From NCBI RefSeq assembly GCF_008831285.2, contig NC_045143.1, positions 4,163,503 through 4,227,502 on the forward strand: a DNA stretch of 64,000 bases. The letters run 5' to 3'. Both the position numbers and the translations under genes were made by a program. The notes below the pieces were generated by a model. It had not been told where the DNA came from, did no database searches, and was given only the letters and a program-made list of their open reading frames with translations. The DNA is from Nymphaea colorata. Its lineage: Eukaryota; Streptophyta; Magnoliopsida; Nymphaeales; Nymphaeaceae. Below are positions 36,832-48,774 of this stretch, piece by piece. Position 1 is the stretch's first letter; each line of letters begins with the position of its first letter.

Positions 36832-38801
36832 TTTGGTTCAATGATTAGGTTGATTTCCCAATAATTTACATAGTAAATTAAGGTATACTACTGCAATTAA
36901 AATGAATTAATGGCTCACACTCTAGTAGCACTTGAGGAAATAACTCATTAAGCCATTACATCCTGGAACTCAAATTTTTGAGTCTTGATAAAATCATAAC
37001 CACATAGATGAAATGAGACCTGAAGGCTCATAGGTGAGACAAATTTCCTAAACTCTGAGCACTACCACATAGTTCTATTTGTGTATTCTCTATCCGATTG
37101 TAATAAATTTTGTGGTGTAAAGATCGCCAACTAAAAAAAAAAAAAAAAACCACCAACTTAAAGGTGTCCGTTTGTTGGCGTTGTAAGTTACTTTACACAT
37201 GCCCATTATTTATGAATCCTTCAATCGGTTGGACTCGTACTCGTATGAAGCACAGGTACACCGAAGTATTCAATCATTCATGCAGTGACTCAAATTTTAC
37301 GGTGGAGTTTGGTGAGTAAGTGTCAAAAGAAAGGGACATGGAGGGATCCACGCTCCTCTGGAATTCCTAATTAGGTCGCGTTTGATTACCATGGATCTCA
37401 GATTCGCAGTGATCTGAGATCTGCAGTTTTCATGTCCGACCTCCTCTCCAATCCAAGTTCAAATCCATGTTTTTTACATTAAAGAGTAGATCTGAAATCT
37501 AAATTAGGGGTGGATGCTGAAATCCACAGTTTGATTTCAGCTATCATGGAGTTGAGATTCTCCTTGGATCCGAGATCCATGAGAAATCAAAAGCAACCTA
37601 AGAGTTGAAAGCAGTGGGCTAATGAGAGATGGCTCTAAAGCGGCCGTCTACTCTTCATGAGTCTTGCTTGCCTTTATAACCTTTATGTCTGATTAATTTA
37701 CGAGACATTATGACTTCAGTAGACACTAGTGGTTGTGATTTGCATCTACCATTCAAACATGAGAAAAATCATCCATAGACAGATCTATCTCTCAAGGTGT
37801 GGTCGAAGTCATGAGGGGTCAATTTAGAATTGATTTCCTCGGGCACATGCTCAGTTGCGTAAAACTGATTGGTTCTCAAATAACAGCACTGTTTTTGTTT
37901 TTCGAACAGCAGCATGGAAACGTTACTTTCAAGATGGAGCTGGGGTTAGGCTTGCATACTCATAATGGTGCACATGAACTCATACTTCAAAATTCACTAC
38001 AGGACTGGTATTTTTGATCCCAGAAGTAAACCCATACAACGTGCTACCCTGAGAGGAACATAGTAAAATTGATGTCAGAAATTAATAAAGCCTATTAAGT
38101 ATGGATCAGGATCCACGGACCACGCTCGAACAATGAGTAGATAGACAGGTGCATCTCTAACCCGATTAAAAGCTAACAATTATAGCGGACAGTCTTGAAT
38201 TCCAACAGTTAGATCAATTCGGAAAGCAGTTTGGTCCTTTGTTAATGTTTAATATAATAACTAGGTTTTGGAGATTGTGATACACAGTTTGGCAGCTTAT
38301 GTACTGGCGATCTAATCCAATGCATGGTGCTAGGAAAAGCTTTCTTGTGCATATATGGTCTTGTTACGTTGGCCTGAGAAGGACATACGCTGCCATGACC
38401 CATTTTGGTGGCTGCTCCAAGACGGTATGGTCCATTATACTGGTCGTCAATCTATGTCAGATTATATAGCTCCAGTTTACATAATATTTCAGTGATAAAC
38501 CAAAATTATATTTATTCCTTTTCCTACTCCAAGGAGTTGTGGGCTTTCTTTTACCAATCGGGACCCTCCCTTCACCACCTCCATGCGGATACTGCCGTTG
38601 ACTTCTTAATCTGAGAGCTCGGTTCATTCCAGTTCTTAGCTAGAGTGCGTGCTACGGAATTCAAGAACAGAACACCACATAAAGGCGAACCATTTTTGGC
38701 ATGTAAACGTTTGCTGGTTAAAAGTGTCTGCCATTGTAGTCAAATAAGCAGTATACTGAGCTCAGAATAATACTGGTTCCTATCCAACTTTGCATGGTCA
38801 G

Positions 38802-39232
38802 CTATGTCACATATGTACGGGTTCGGTACTAATCATTTTTAAAAAACTTGGGTGCAGAGGTACGACCGTGTATATATATATATAAATAATAAGAAATACT
38901 TAGAAAATATGTATCAAAATAAAAAATATACATCAACATAAACAAATAAATAACATAGAAAATATATATCAACGGCTCTTGCAGTAGTGTGTTTAAGAAA
39001 CCTATGGAAAACTTTAAACATATGGACAACCAAGCAACCCCCTAGTCAAATTTGAACATCAATCGAATTTACACATCAAAAAAATAGAATAAAAAGTAAG
39101 GTGGAAAAAATTAAATCAAAGTAAAATTAAGCAGTTTGGATCTATAGGAACCCAAGTGTCAAAGTACCTATTTTGGGTACGAGTACGGCGACACGAGTAC
39201 GTGGATCTTACTGAAGTACCCACGTGACTTAG
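38802..39232. mobile_element. Non-autonomous hAT-like element (431 bp) with 8-bp target duplication
   Basis: The element is bordered on both sides by ATGGTCAG (38794-38801 and 39233-39240). Its ends are inverted repeats: the left reads CTATGTCACATATGTAC, and the right, reverse-complemented, reads CTAAGTCACGTGGGTAC (13 of 17 match). The duplicated copy at about 56542-56549 has a single TTGGTCAG and no insert, which is a natural empty site. Eight-base duplications are typical of hAT elements. No transposase is encoded. Repeated GTAC/ACGAGTAC phrases near the ends may be subterminal binding motifs. Confidence 0.85.
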
Positions 39233-40830
39233 ATGGTCAGGAAACCCAATAATTGCCGACATTGCATTTCATCGGGCTGTCTCATGCAATAAAAAAGCCT
39301 TGTGTTTGAAAGACACTTTGACTAGCAAATTCATAGAACACCATGAATGTGGTTCAACTTTAACGGATGCTTAGTAACACTTTTCTTGAATAAGTGGGGT
39401 CCATAGGTTAAGTGCAGAATAAAATTATATACAATGCAAATGCACTATTCTAATATGAAACCACCAATCCCTTCACAATTGAACGGACACCAAAGGGTTC
39501 CTTCCCCATTTTGAAATTTAGGTACGACTAATCTAGACGTACTGAATTGGAAATTTCTTATTGGTTGATGATCATGGCCCTCCAATGTTAGAAGCTTAAT
39601 CCACCTGACTTTCCACTCCACAGTTGAATATTAGGTAGGACTAGAGGATGCATTTTTGTTCTAGCAAATTATTGGGAAATCTTTACACCACGTGCTGGAT
39701 GATTTCATGATGAGTAGTCATTTTCGAACCATGATGGATCTTTCTAGTAAAACATGGAGGATAAAATAACTTATAAGAATGATTTTTCAAATGGGGTGTC
39801 AGACTATCCGTTTTTTACGTCTCTTATATTTATTTCTGTTTTAAATGACTGGAATGCCGTTGACATGAGAGACCGTGAATAGTCGATGATATGCGTCCTC
39901 CGCACGATCGACCATCGATGGGAGACTCGAATTGTCAAAAGCTAGATTTTACTTGAATTTTGCTCGATTTCCCTCTAATGGAAAGTATGTGTTTCGATTT
40001 GATCTTCAGCTTTAAAATTTGCTCATTCGCTTCTTTTTCTTCCTCTTCCTGAGTACAACTCCGTTGAAGGCACAACGGTTGAGACATAGATTTGATGCAA
40101 TCACCGTAATTACTCATGCATTTAAGATACTTCCAATTACTTGTTATCCATCTCTACAATCTTCTATCTTTTTTACTTTCTCCAGCATAACCAATAAACT
40201 CCAAGTATACTAACAAAATAGCACATAGACCCAATAGCATATCAACCCAATGGGGAGGAGGACTCCATAAAAGAGAAAGGACCGAGGATGGTACAAGGAC
40301 TGACAGAGAGTCTTAGGATCTGCAAGTTAATCTCCCAAATGGAAATTTGTGGAAAGGGGGATCTTGTTGCTCATTTAAGCAAAATCAAACAGATGCAGCT
40401 TCGGGAATGAATCCGAAACTAGGTACATGCGTAAACACGTACACCAGTGCATTGTGCCAAGGCTTATGTGCACGACAGGTATTTCTGGGAGTAGGCTAAG
40501 AACCTTTCAAAAGTAGGCTAGGAGAACACATGTCATGCACCGTGAACTGTGCACAGTGCACCTGATGTAGGTTACTATGTCCCTAATTGAATAAGTAAAC
40601 ATTCTTTGACAGAATGAGAGAAGGAGAAACGAAAAATCCTTATATTTGATGAAATGCTCTTGTAGTTGGTGAAACCAAGTTTCTGTTAGGTGAACCGGCA
40701 ACTAATGCAGCCACTTGGACGTCCGGCGACTATGACAGGGGAAAGAGGGATTGTCTCACATTGCAAAAAAGAATAGTGGCTCCAAAAGCTACATTCATCC
40801 AGCAGCTAAATTCCATAAACGATTGTGTCT

Positions 40831-40838
40831 ATATTAAG
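40831..40838 (+). promoter_or_regulatory. TATA box of laccase copy A
   Basis: TATATTAA lies 51 bases before the ATG and is conserved in copy B (58044-58051). The leader would be about 20 bases. Confidence 0.6.
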
Positions 40839-40881
40839 GCTTCCCTTGCCATCAGGCATTTCAAAGACAAAGGCGCCGACG

Positions 40882-42003
40882 ATGGCTATGGAGCGGCAAC
40901 CGGCACTGCTGCGACTGCAAGTCCTCTTGCTTTTTCTTTCCTTCTTGCTTTTCCACCAGGCGGTTGCCGAAGTTCACTACCACGAGTGGGTTGTAAGTTC
41001 CTGCAAAGACATGATCACCCATTATTTTTCTACAAGAGCTAACTTCTTGTTTGAAGGAATCCTATTAGTAAATTTATGGTGCTATCACCCTTAAATTGAA
41101 AGTTATTTTGCTTCTTTCTTATTCTTTATTGAAGAGAGTTCATTCTAGACTTTCAACATGGAAAACTCTACGACTTGCTTTATTGGTGGAAGACTTGCTT
41201 TATTGGTGAAAGACTGAGAAACTCTTGCCTTTGCCAAAAGATAATAACTCCACATCTTGAGGTGATCTGAGATGGCATTCCACAGTGACGGTGACGGAGG
41301 TTCTGCTGTGGCTGCAGGTGGCTCCAACTTCATATACAAGGCTCTGTCGCAGCAACGACATCCTGACGATCAATGGGCAGTTACCAGGGCCGACCTTATA
41401 CGTTCACAGGGGTGACACTGTCATCATCAACTCCTATAACCATGCCAACTACTCCGTCACCATTCACTGGTACCCTTACTGCATAAATACCCTTACACCT
41501 CTGTCTCTCTCTCTCGCTTTCTCTCTCTCTCTCTCTCTCTCTTTATATATATATATATGAGTGGAGCATCAAGCATGCAAGCATGCAAGCAAGCACATGT
41601 GCATGTGTGGATGTGCAGTTTTACTTAGATGTGTGTGTGTGCAGCTGTGCGTGCATGTTTAGATCTGTGAAGTGGGGATGAAAACATATGGAAATTCAGT
41701 GGTGATATATGATTTGATGGGATACTGGAAACTTGATGTGAAATTGTAGGCATGGATTGAAGCAGCCTAGGAACCCATGGTCGGACGGGACGGAGTTTGT
41801 AACCATGTGTGGTGTTCCACCGGGAAAGAATTTCACCTACACTCTTCTCTTCACAACTGAGGAAGGCACCATTTGGTATCATGCTCACAGTGAATGGACT
41901 CGCGCCACCGTTTATGGTGCCATTGTCGTTTACCCTAAGATGGGAGCCACTTACCCTTTCCCAAAGCCAGACAATGAATACGTGGTTGTTATAGGTAAAT
42001 GTT

Positions 42004-42035
<32 letters not shown>

Positions 42036-45000
42036 TATATATATATATAGTTTAAAAGGTTAAACCTATGAATGAACAAGCAGTGGAACCAACGCGTGCT
42101 CAACTCCACCTTGTTAGTTTGTTTGATAAATTAGTAAAGCTCAAGCTCAAATTTTAACTTCAGCTTTTAACCTAGTTGAGTTAGAGCTACAGAAACTTGA
42201 CTCCTCTGAAAATTACAAAAACATTCCCATTCTTTTACTCTGTACATAAGAGGTGCACGCAACCTCTTCTCCATCAAAAAAGCCATTAATTTCTGGTTAA
42301 GGAGAAATAGTAATAAATTTTAAAAAGGAGCATCAATATAAGGTATCAATGTAAAATGAGTATTTTTTTATGCGTCTGTGTGTGCAATTGCCTACAAGAT
42401 GCCTCACACCTGGCTCTACTCCTGTTCTTCTGCTCTGACACTGCCGACCACCTGCCGCTGGCATTGCACAGCTTATCTCTCGCTCTTCTTCTTCTTTATT
42501 TCTTTAAGCGTTCGACAGTTTTATTTTCCAATTCTTTTGTTTCTGCTTCCCTCATTCTCATGACTCGTCGAAGTCTCCAATCTGCCAACCATCATCTGCT
42601 TGCAGGTTGCAGCTTTCAACCTTTCGCACTTCCTCGTTTTTATTGTTTAATTTGTGCATCTACATTATCTATTTCAAATCAGGTTCTTCGTAGTTTAGTT
42701 AGGAGGCTGGTTGTAATTATGACAGTTGTATTTTTGGAGCTCTGAGCTTGAGATTACAAGCAGTAATGTAGGAACATGATGTGCAGGGCCCGTTATCATT
42801 TGGTGGGCTTCTCTATGCTTTTCTTTTCTCGTTTCTTGGAAGAAAAATGGACTGTCATTTAGAGACGGTTCTGATATTGCCATCGCTAAGCATTTTGAAG
42901 GTGATATGTACATTGAAGCAAGAGGTTGCATTTTCAACGTTCTATATTTAAGAATTCCCAGAGTGATTGAGTGAATAAGCATGTCGATGTTACACAAGAA
43001 AGATAATTAATTTTAGAGGATAGGAGCATAAGCTTGAGCTGGATTTTGTCTAACCTAATCGAGTTTTAACCCCACCTTACCAAGCTTGACTCAAATTTTA
43101 TCCAAGCTCATACCGCACAAGCTCAGTTGGCTGATGTACATCTCTAGTCGCACCTAAGATCCACATTTATCGTTGTTTACTTTTTTGCATTGAGAGAAGA
43201 TCTGATTTAAGACTGGAGGTGGAGGATCGGTATTGTCCTCAAATCTTGAGACAGTGGGCCAGGCCTTATTAAATAGGCTCCCCAGTTGTGAGACGCCAAC
43301 TTACTTAATTTGTAGTGTGCCTGTTTAAGACAGGTTGGTGCTGAAGGGTCACCGTGGCTTACCCGGGAGTCGGGATATAATCTGTATCAGATCCCGTCTT
43401 TAATGAAGTCGTCCTACTCAAATTATCTGCGATCAGGTTCAGTTCATGCCATGGAAACCAAGATTTGCTTAGCATAAGAACAAACATGTATGTGTAATGA
43501 CATCGGATCGGATCATTATCCAAACCAGTTGGATATTTGGACTCGAATTCAGATCCACATTCATCCATGAAATTCTAGGAAAAGTAACCAGATGATCTGG
43601 ACCTTTTACCAGATGCAACCATGTGGATTTCAAATCAAACCAGTAGTCAGGTAAATGAGCCAAGTCATTTGCATCTCTAACTTCATCTTCACGCAAAATA
43701 ATTACCACTTAAATCTATTACTTACTAGTTTTTATACTTATATGAGCGTTTGGCTGACTGATGAAAGCATGCAATTTTTACTTTTGTACAAATGAATTAG
43801 GTGAATGGTGGAACAGTGATATAATGGACGTGTTTGTGGAAGGGGTGACGAGCGGGAAGGATTTCAACGTATCAAAAGGATATACCATAAATGGGCAACC
43901 GGGTGATCTGTATGAATGCTCACAATCAGGTAAGAAATAGTTTCTGCCATCTCTTTGTAATTAACAAATTCCCAGCATTCGCTGCTCGATCTAACTTGCC
44001 AGACATTTTATGAGACATGAAAAACAGACACGTAAATCAGATTTTCTGAGACTTTTAGGATTAATTGATGAAAAGAGCACGTACTTTGGGGGAGCGGGGA
44101 GAGAAAATGAAAGGAGAGAAAGAGTTGATCGTGTCTCTCTCTCCCTGTAAATAAATAAATAAACAAACAAATATAAATGTATCATACCCAGTCTCACATG
44201 CGAGACCTTTGATTAAGTTGCCAATTAATATGAAAGACAAGTTGTTGTTGTTGTTTTTTTTTTTCCAAGTCCGAATGCACCTCAAATGAATAAACACACG
44301 TGTTTCCTTTTTTAATCTCTCTTATCCCTTGAATGAGATTTCAACCTCTTCAAATGATAATAGGTCACCTCATATGTTTACAACTTAATTTCTATCCTGT
44401 GGATTGATTGGAATCAACGGCCAAAAGTATTCCCACTAAATATGGTATAGGAGAGCCTGTTTGCAAAACTAGTTGTGTGCACGCCCCCATGCACAAAAAA
44501 TTGTGCACAAAGGTGTGTAATCTCCAAAATACCTTGATTAAATATGAAAAAAAACTTTCCAAAAAGACAAAAAAGGGATTATGAAAAAATATAAAGAATT
44601 TAAAATGTACATTTATTTATAAAAAAAATTGTAAAATACCCCAATCCCATTTTTACTGTATTTTTGTTGCATGCACACTAGTTTTGGTGGCAGCTGTTTG
44701 AAATGACAAACCAATAATCAACAATTTCCGAACGAAATGAAATTGAAATCGTTTTCATTTGGTTTTTGATGATGCAGGGACAAGCCGGTTTGTGGTTGAG
44801 TATGGCAAGACGTATCTGTTCCGCGTTGTCAACGCAGTAATGAGCTTCGGGATGTTCATCGGCATAGCGAATCACACACTCAGAGTTGTTGGTCGAGACG
44901 GAGCCTACCTTAAGCCGTTTGAGAGAGAATTTGTCCTGCTAAACGTAGGGCAGACAATAGATATCCTTGTGACGGCAAATCAATCACAAGGTCTCTATTA

Positions 45001-46628
45001 TATGGCCACCGATACCTACAAAATTATAAAGTCAACTCATGATGCCAATAAAACAACAGCCATAGTAGAGTACAGGGGCTACAACTCCTCGCTAGCCTCA
45101 TCACCACCCTTACCATATCTTCCATCCAACACCGACACAGCTGCTGTGTATGAATTCAGCGAGTGGTTGAGAAGCCTGGCATCGGAAGAGCACCCCGTTG
45201 ATGTTCCCATGGAGATCGACACCAGGCTAGTCATCACCATGTCCTTGAACGAAGAACAGTGCAACACCAGTGCCTGCTCCGAGGGCTATAAACTGGCTGC
45301 CAGTATGAACAACATCTCTTTCCTCAACCCCCGGATGGACATACTCTCCGCCTACTACGAAAGCATCAAGAACGTGTACACGACCGACTTTCCGGCGTTC
45401 CCGCCGTATATGTTCAATTTCACGGCGGACACGTATTCGAATGATCTGTTAGTACCGGTGTATGGGACGAGGGCGTTGGTGGTGAAGTATAATGCGTCGG
45501 TGGAGCTGGTTCTGCAGAGCACGATGTTGCTGTCGGGGGATTATCATCCAACCCATCTGCATGGGTATCACTTCTGTGCGGTTGGACAAGGCTTCGGCAA
45601 CTTTGATCCCGTGAATGATCCGCACAATTTCAACTTGGTCGATCCTCCAAAGCTGAACACGATCGACGTCCCCTTCGGCGGATGGGCTGCTCTCCGTTTC
45701 AGAGCGGATAACCCCGGTAAGTAACTTTACTTTCCTGCTTAGCTTCCTGTTGGGTTTTTCCGATACGAATGCCTTCATATCTTCTTTTCCGGCTTCTCCT
45801 CGGTAACGAGGTTTAATTAACTAACTCCGAAAGTGGATACTTATAGTTAATTTGATGAAGTGAATGATAAAATTAAAGCTTTCCGAACAAAATAAATGGA
45901 CCTTATTCTTTGACTGGTAGCTAGGCATTTCTTGTAGCCCAAAGAAACATCTAGAAGATTGCCATAACATTGGTTTGGATCCAAGAACGCAGCAGTATTG
46001 CCTCGGGATCACAACATATTCATTTTCCACTTGATTGAATGGAAAGAAAGCATGGATAGGAGTCAATTTCTTGAGACTGTGGCTTAGTCAATTTCTTGAG
46101 AAGGTCCTGCCAGGCTCTCTCTCTCTCATCCTTTCTGCAATCCTCTTGGTCTTTTGTGTTTTACCATTGCACTTGAGAGAGACAAAATCATAGAAGGAGT
46201 AGCCAAAAGAAAGAGTAGATTATGGAAATTGTCTTTTACTTAAATATATCGTTCTTAGTATGCGCAAAATAAGATGTGCTTTTCTTCTGTAAAATCTTCT
46301 TACAAAAAACATATGGAACACAATTGAATATGATAACACGCCACAATTGAATATAGCGGACTGACTTATCGGGACAAGTGGCAATGCAGGTGTGTGGTTT
46401 CTTCACTGCCACTTGGAACGCCATTTTACTTGGGGGATGACGACGGTGTTAATAGTGACCGACGGCCCGAATCCTGAAACAAGTATGCTGCCTCCCCCAA
46501 CCGGCATGCCCAACTGTTCAGACCGAACTGTCCACGTTACTCGAGATCACAAGAGCAACGAGCCGCTGGAAGACGGCCTGATGCCGGCCGTCAACGTCAA
46601 TGAGGACGGTGTAGATGTGTCTGCGTGA
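40882..46628 (+). CDS. LAC: Laccase (multicopper oxidase), LAC14/15-like, complete copy
   Basis: Six exons join in frame: 40882-40992, 41318-41469, 41750-41994, 43801-43929, 44778-45716 and 46390-46628. They encode 604 aa. The first ~29 residues form a signal peptide (a Leu/Phe-rich core ending AVA|EVHYHEW), so the enzyme is secreted to the cell wall. All four copper motifs are present: IHWHG (split by intron 2), WYHAHSEW, HPTHLHGYHF, and HCHLERHFTWGM with Met as the axial type-1 position. NxS/T glycosylation sites are frequent. Plant laccases oxidise phenolics with O2, as in lignin or flavonoid polymerisation. Phrases such as PRNPWSDGTEFVTMC and SEWTRATVYGAI point to the LAC14/15 group, but this is from memory. 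CT-rich tracts follow the donors of introns 2 and 3. Confidence 0.95.
41503..41545 (+). repeat. CT/TA-rich microsatellite in laccase A intron 2
   Basis: A CT tract interrupted by CGCTTT, then a short TA run, starting about 34 bases into the intron. Copy B has a shorter version (58636-58681), so the length has changed since duplication. A similar CT tract starts at base +10 of intron 3 (42004-42048). Confidence 0.85.
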
Positions 46629-46913
46629 TAGCTTTAATGGTAAGTGCTGAGGAAATATTACTTACAACCTCCATTTTCTGTCTTTTCTTCAAGTAAATTT
46701 TTATATTTATTTAAGGGTATTTTTGGATTTTTCAAAGAGTAATTTCATGCCTAAAATGAGTGTTATATGCCAAGTGCACAACGTGTGTAAGTTGACGATA
46801 GACCCTTCTATCAATATATATATATTTACTTTCATGTCATGTCATAATATTCTACACCTGCATTCTTAACCTCATCATTATTTCATATCTCTATCATTAT
46901 TTCATTATAGTGT

Positions 46914-47018
46914 ACCTATTATCTTGTTCCCTACCTATTATCTTATTCCCGTATTACCTATTATCTTGTTCCCTACCTATTATCTTATTCCCGTATTACC
47001 TATTATCTTATTTCCGTA
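46914..47018. repeat. 42-bp tandem repeat, 2.5 copies
   Basis: Units at 46914-46955 and 46956-46997 are identical, with a partial third to 47018. Each unit is itself two related halves starting 'acctattatctt'. Confidence 0.9.
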
Positions 47019-47403
47019 TCATTATTTCATGCCCATAACCTCTGAGATAACGACAATAAGTGATATGAGATAATGATATATATGAGATAATGATAAATGC
47101 ATGAAACAATAGGTATGATAAATTATTTTTATTTTTTATATAAGAAATTTTACTTTTTAAACTTTTAATTAACTTTTTCATAACCTTTTTTACCCTTTTT
47201 AGTCAAAGGTTTTTTGGTCATTATATATCCCTACACGTATTTTTTTTATATTTTTGCGTAGGGATGTGCATATAACCATTTCCAAAATCACAATGGTATT
47301 GCAAAGCCAAAACAACACATGGAAGATCATCGAGACGCTCTTGACTGAACTTAGGCCAAGGAGATCATTTCACATATGTTTAAAGGAAAAAAAAAAAAAT
47401 CCT

Positions 47404-47564
47404 TCGAGTGGCAGAGCCATGTTACGCAGGCCACAAAATTTATTTTATGTACATATAAAAACTTCTATAATTTTCAGTTTTTTTACATACGAGCGCCCCT
47501 CAAAAATTTGAAATTTAAACTTAAAGTACCTTTAACTAGACATTTCTGACTCCGCCACTGATTG
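47404..47564. mobile_element. Short MITE-like relic with inverted ends
   Basis: The left end reads 'agtggcagagcc' and the right end 'ggctgac'-like sequence closing 'tctgactccgccact', which as an inverted repeat reads agtggcggagtcaga. About 160 bases long. No convincing target duplication is seen. It is related in phrase order to the relic at 0.29 kb. Confidence 0.45.
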
Positions 47565-48545
47565 CTCCCCCAGTTTGAAAGTTAAGTAATGCTGCCGCTA
47601 AATGTATTGAGTTTCAGATCTTTTTTGGATGAACTTAAGCCGACCCTTGAATACTATTGGAAGCTAGTGGCCATTAGTGGCCACCATAATTTCCATGATT
47701 GAACATTAAGGAAGTAGAACTAGAAGATGCATGTAAATCCTCCTGGGAGGAAGGCTTTGTGTAGAGCCCAACAAAACAAGGGAAGCAAAAAACAATCAAC
47801 CGAACCATACCAGCCATCTTAATTAGGCCATCGGTTCCCATTCATCACGAAGACAATTCCAACTCGGAAAACTATTTACGACAACTAGAAGATGAGTGTC
47901 TTTGAGTTGGATTTATGAGATAGAAATTAAGGACAGGAGTCAGAGGAAATCCAATAAATATTTTTTGAATTAATCAAGCTACCATCCTTAGGCTGTTTGG
48001 CTCAATCATTTTGTTGAGAAAGCTTGTCCGTCGGCAATGCATGAAAACAAAAGATAATGAAATAGGTTAATTATTTAAATAGGTTGAGTAATGAACCCAC
48101 TTCTGAAGAAGACTAGAAGGATCCGCCCTTTCCCCTCACACCAAATTCCCTTTTGTGTCTTATATCTTGGGTTAATTTAGGAGTTGGGTAAGATATGATA
48201 CACCGGCCTTTTAACTTAATGGATTTTACTTAGACATATAATTTTCAGTATGGGTAGGCAAGACGTGCTTTTTTTAAACTTATTTAAACATTTTTTCATG
48301 TTTCCATCTATTAAGACTATCTTTGTCGATTATTTTATAAACTTAAGCAGTTGTGCCTAAATGATCGGCAGTTCCATATAAACATACCAAAAGTTTGAGT
48401 GGCTTCCTTAAAATTCTGTAAAATCAGCATAAGAAACCTATTTAAGGGATGACTACGTATCATCTTTGATGAAACAACCAATTTTTATAAACAGCAAAAG
48501 ACTCGCATATAACAGACTGATTTAGCTGCACATGTGACAATGCAG

Positions 48546-48774
48546 GCGTGTGGCTTCTTCACTGCCACTTTGGAACGCCATTTTCATTGGGGATGACGGC
48601 GGTGTTAATAGTAACAGACGGTCCATGAATGGATCTGTCTCTCTAACGGGACTGGAGAATCCGCTGGGTCCGACGCTTCCTCATTACTCGAGACAAGAAC
48701 AGTAACTAATTGACGACGGCCTGCAGCTGCCGGCCGTCGATGTCCATGAGGACGAAGGGGATGTGTCCGCGTGA
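48546..48774 (+). pseudogene. Decayed extra copy of the last laccase exon
   Basis: An acceptor CAATGCAG is followed by sequence clearly homologous to exon 6 of laccase A (46390-46628). An extra T after the HCH codons shifts the frame and a base loss nearby restores it. As a result the third copper-binding His of HCHxxxH is lost, although GM is kept. A stop follows soon after the VTDGP codons. The final codons (GDVSA-like, ending GCG TGA) are still recognisable. No other laccase exon is near, so this is an isolated exon duplicate. The flanks also resemble laccase A's intron 5 and 3' flank. Confidence 0.88.

Larger units (their letters stand above)
36832..42908 (+). repeat. Segmental duplication, copy A
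   Basis: From 'ggttcaatgattaggttgat' onward, this segment matches 53600-60075 in order and orientation. The match covers intergenic DNA, the laccase promoter, exons 1-3 and part of intron 3. The match must end at 42908 because copy B is interrupted there by the Copia element. Copy A alone carries the 431-bp element at 38802, and copy B alone carries extra DNA at 54.78-55.56 kb and about 55.60-55.93 kb. Confidence 0.9.
46629..48545. other. Downstream region of laccase A
   Basis: It holds the 3' untranslated region, a 42-bp tandem repeat at 46.9 kb, a MITE-like relic at 47.4 kb, and AT-rich DNA. The last ~300 bases resemble the 3' part of laccase A intron 5 and lead into the decayed exon copy. 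No intact gene is seen. Confidence 0.55.

Noticed and set aside
44810-44850. Possible miR397 target in laccase A
   Set aside because: The place where laccases usually pair with miR397 (here coding VVNAVMSFG) shows about ten mismatches to the expected site, so targeting is unlikely.
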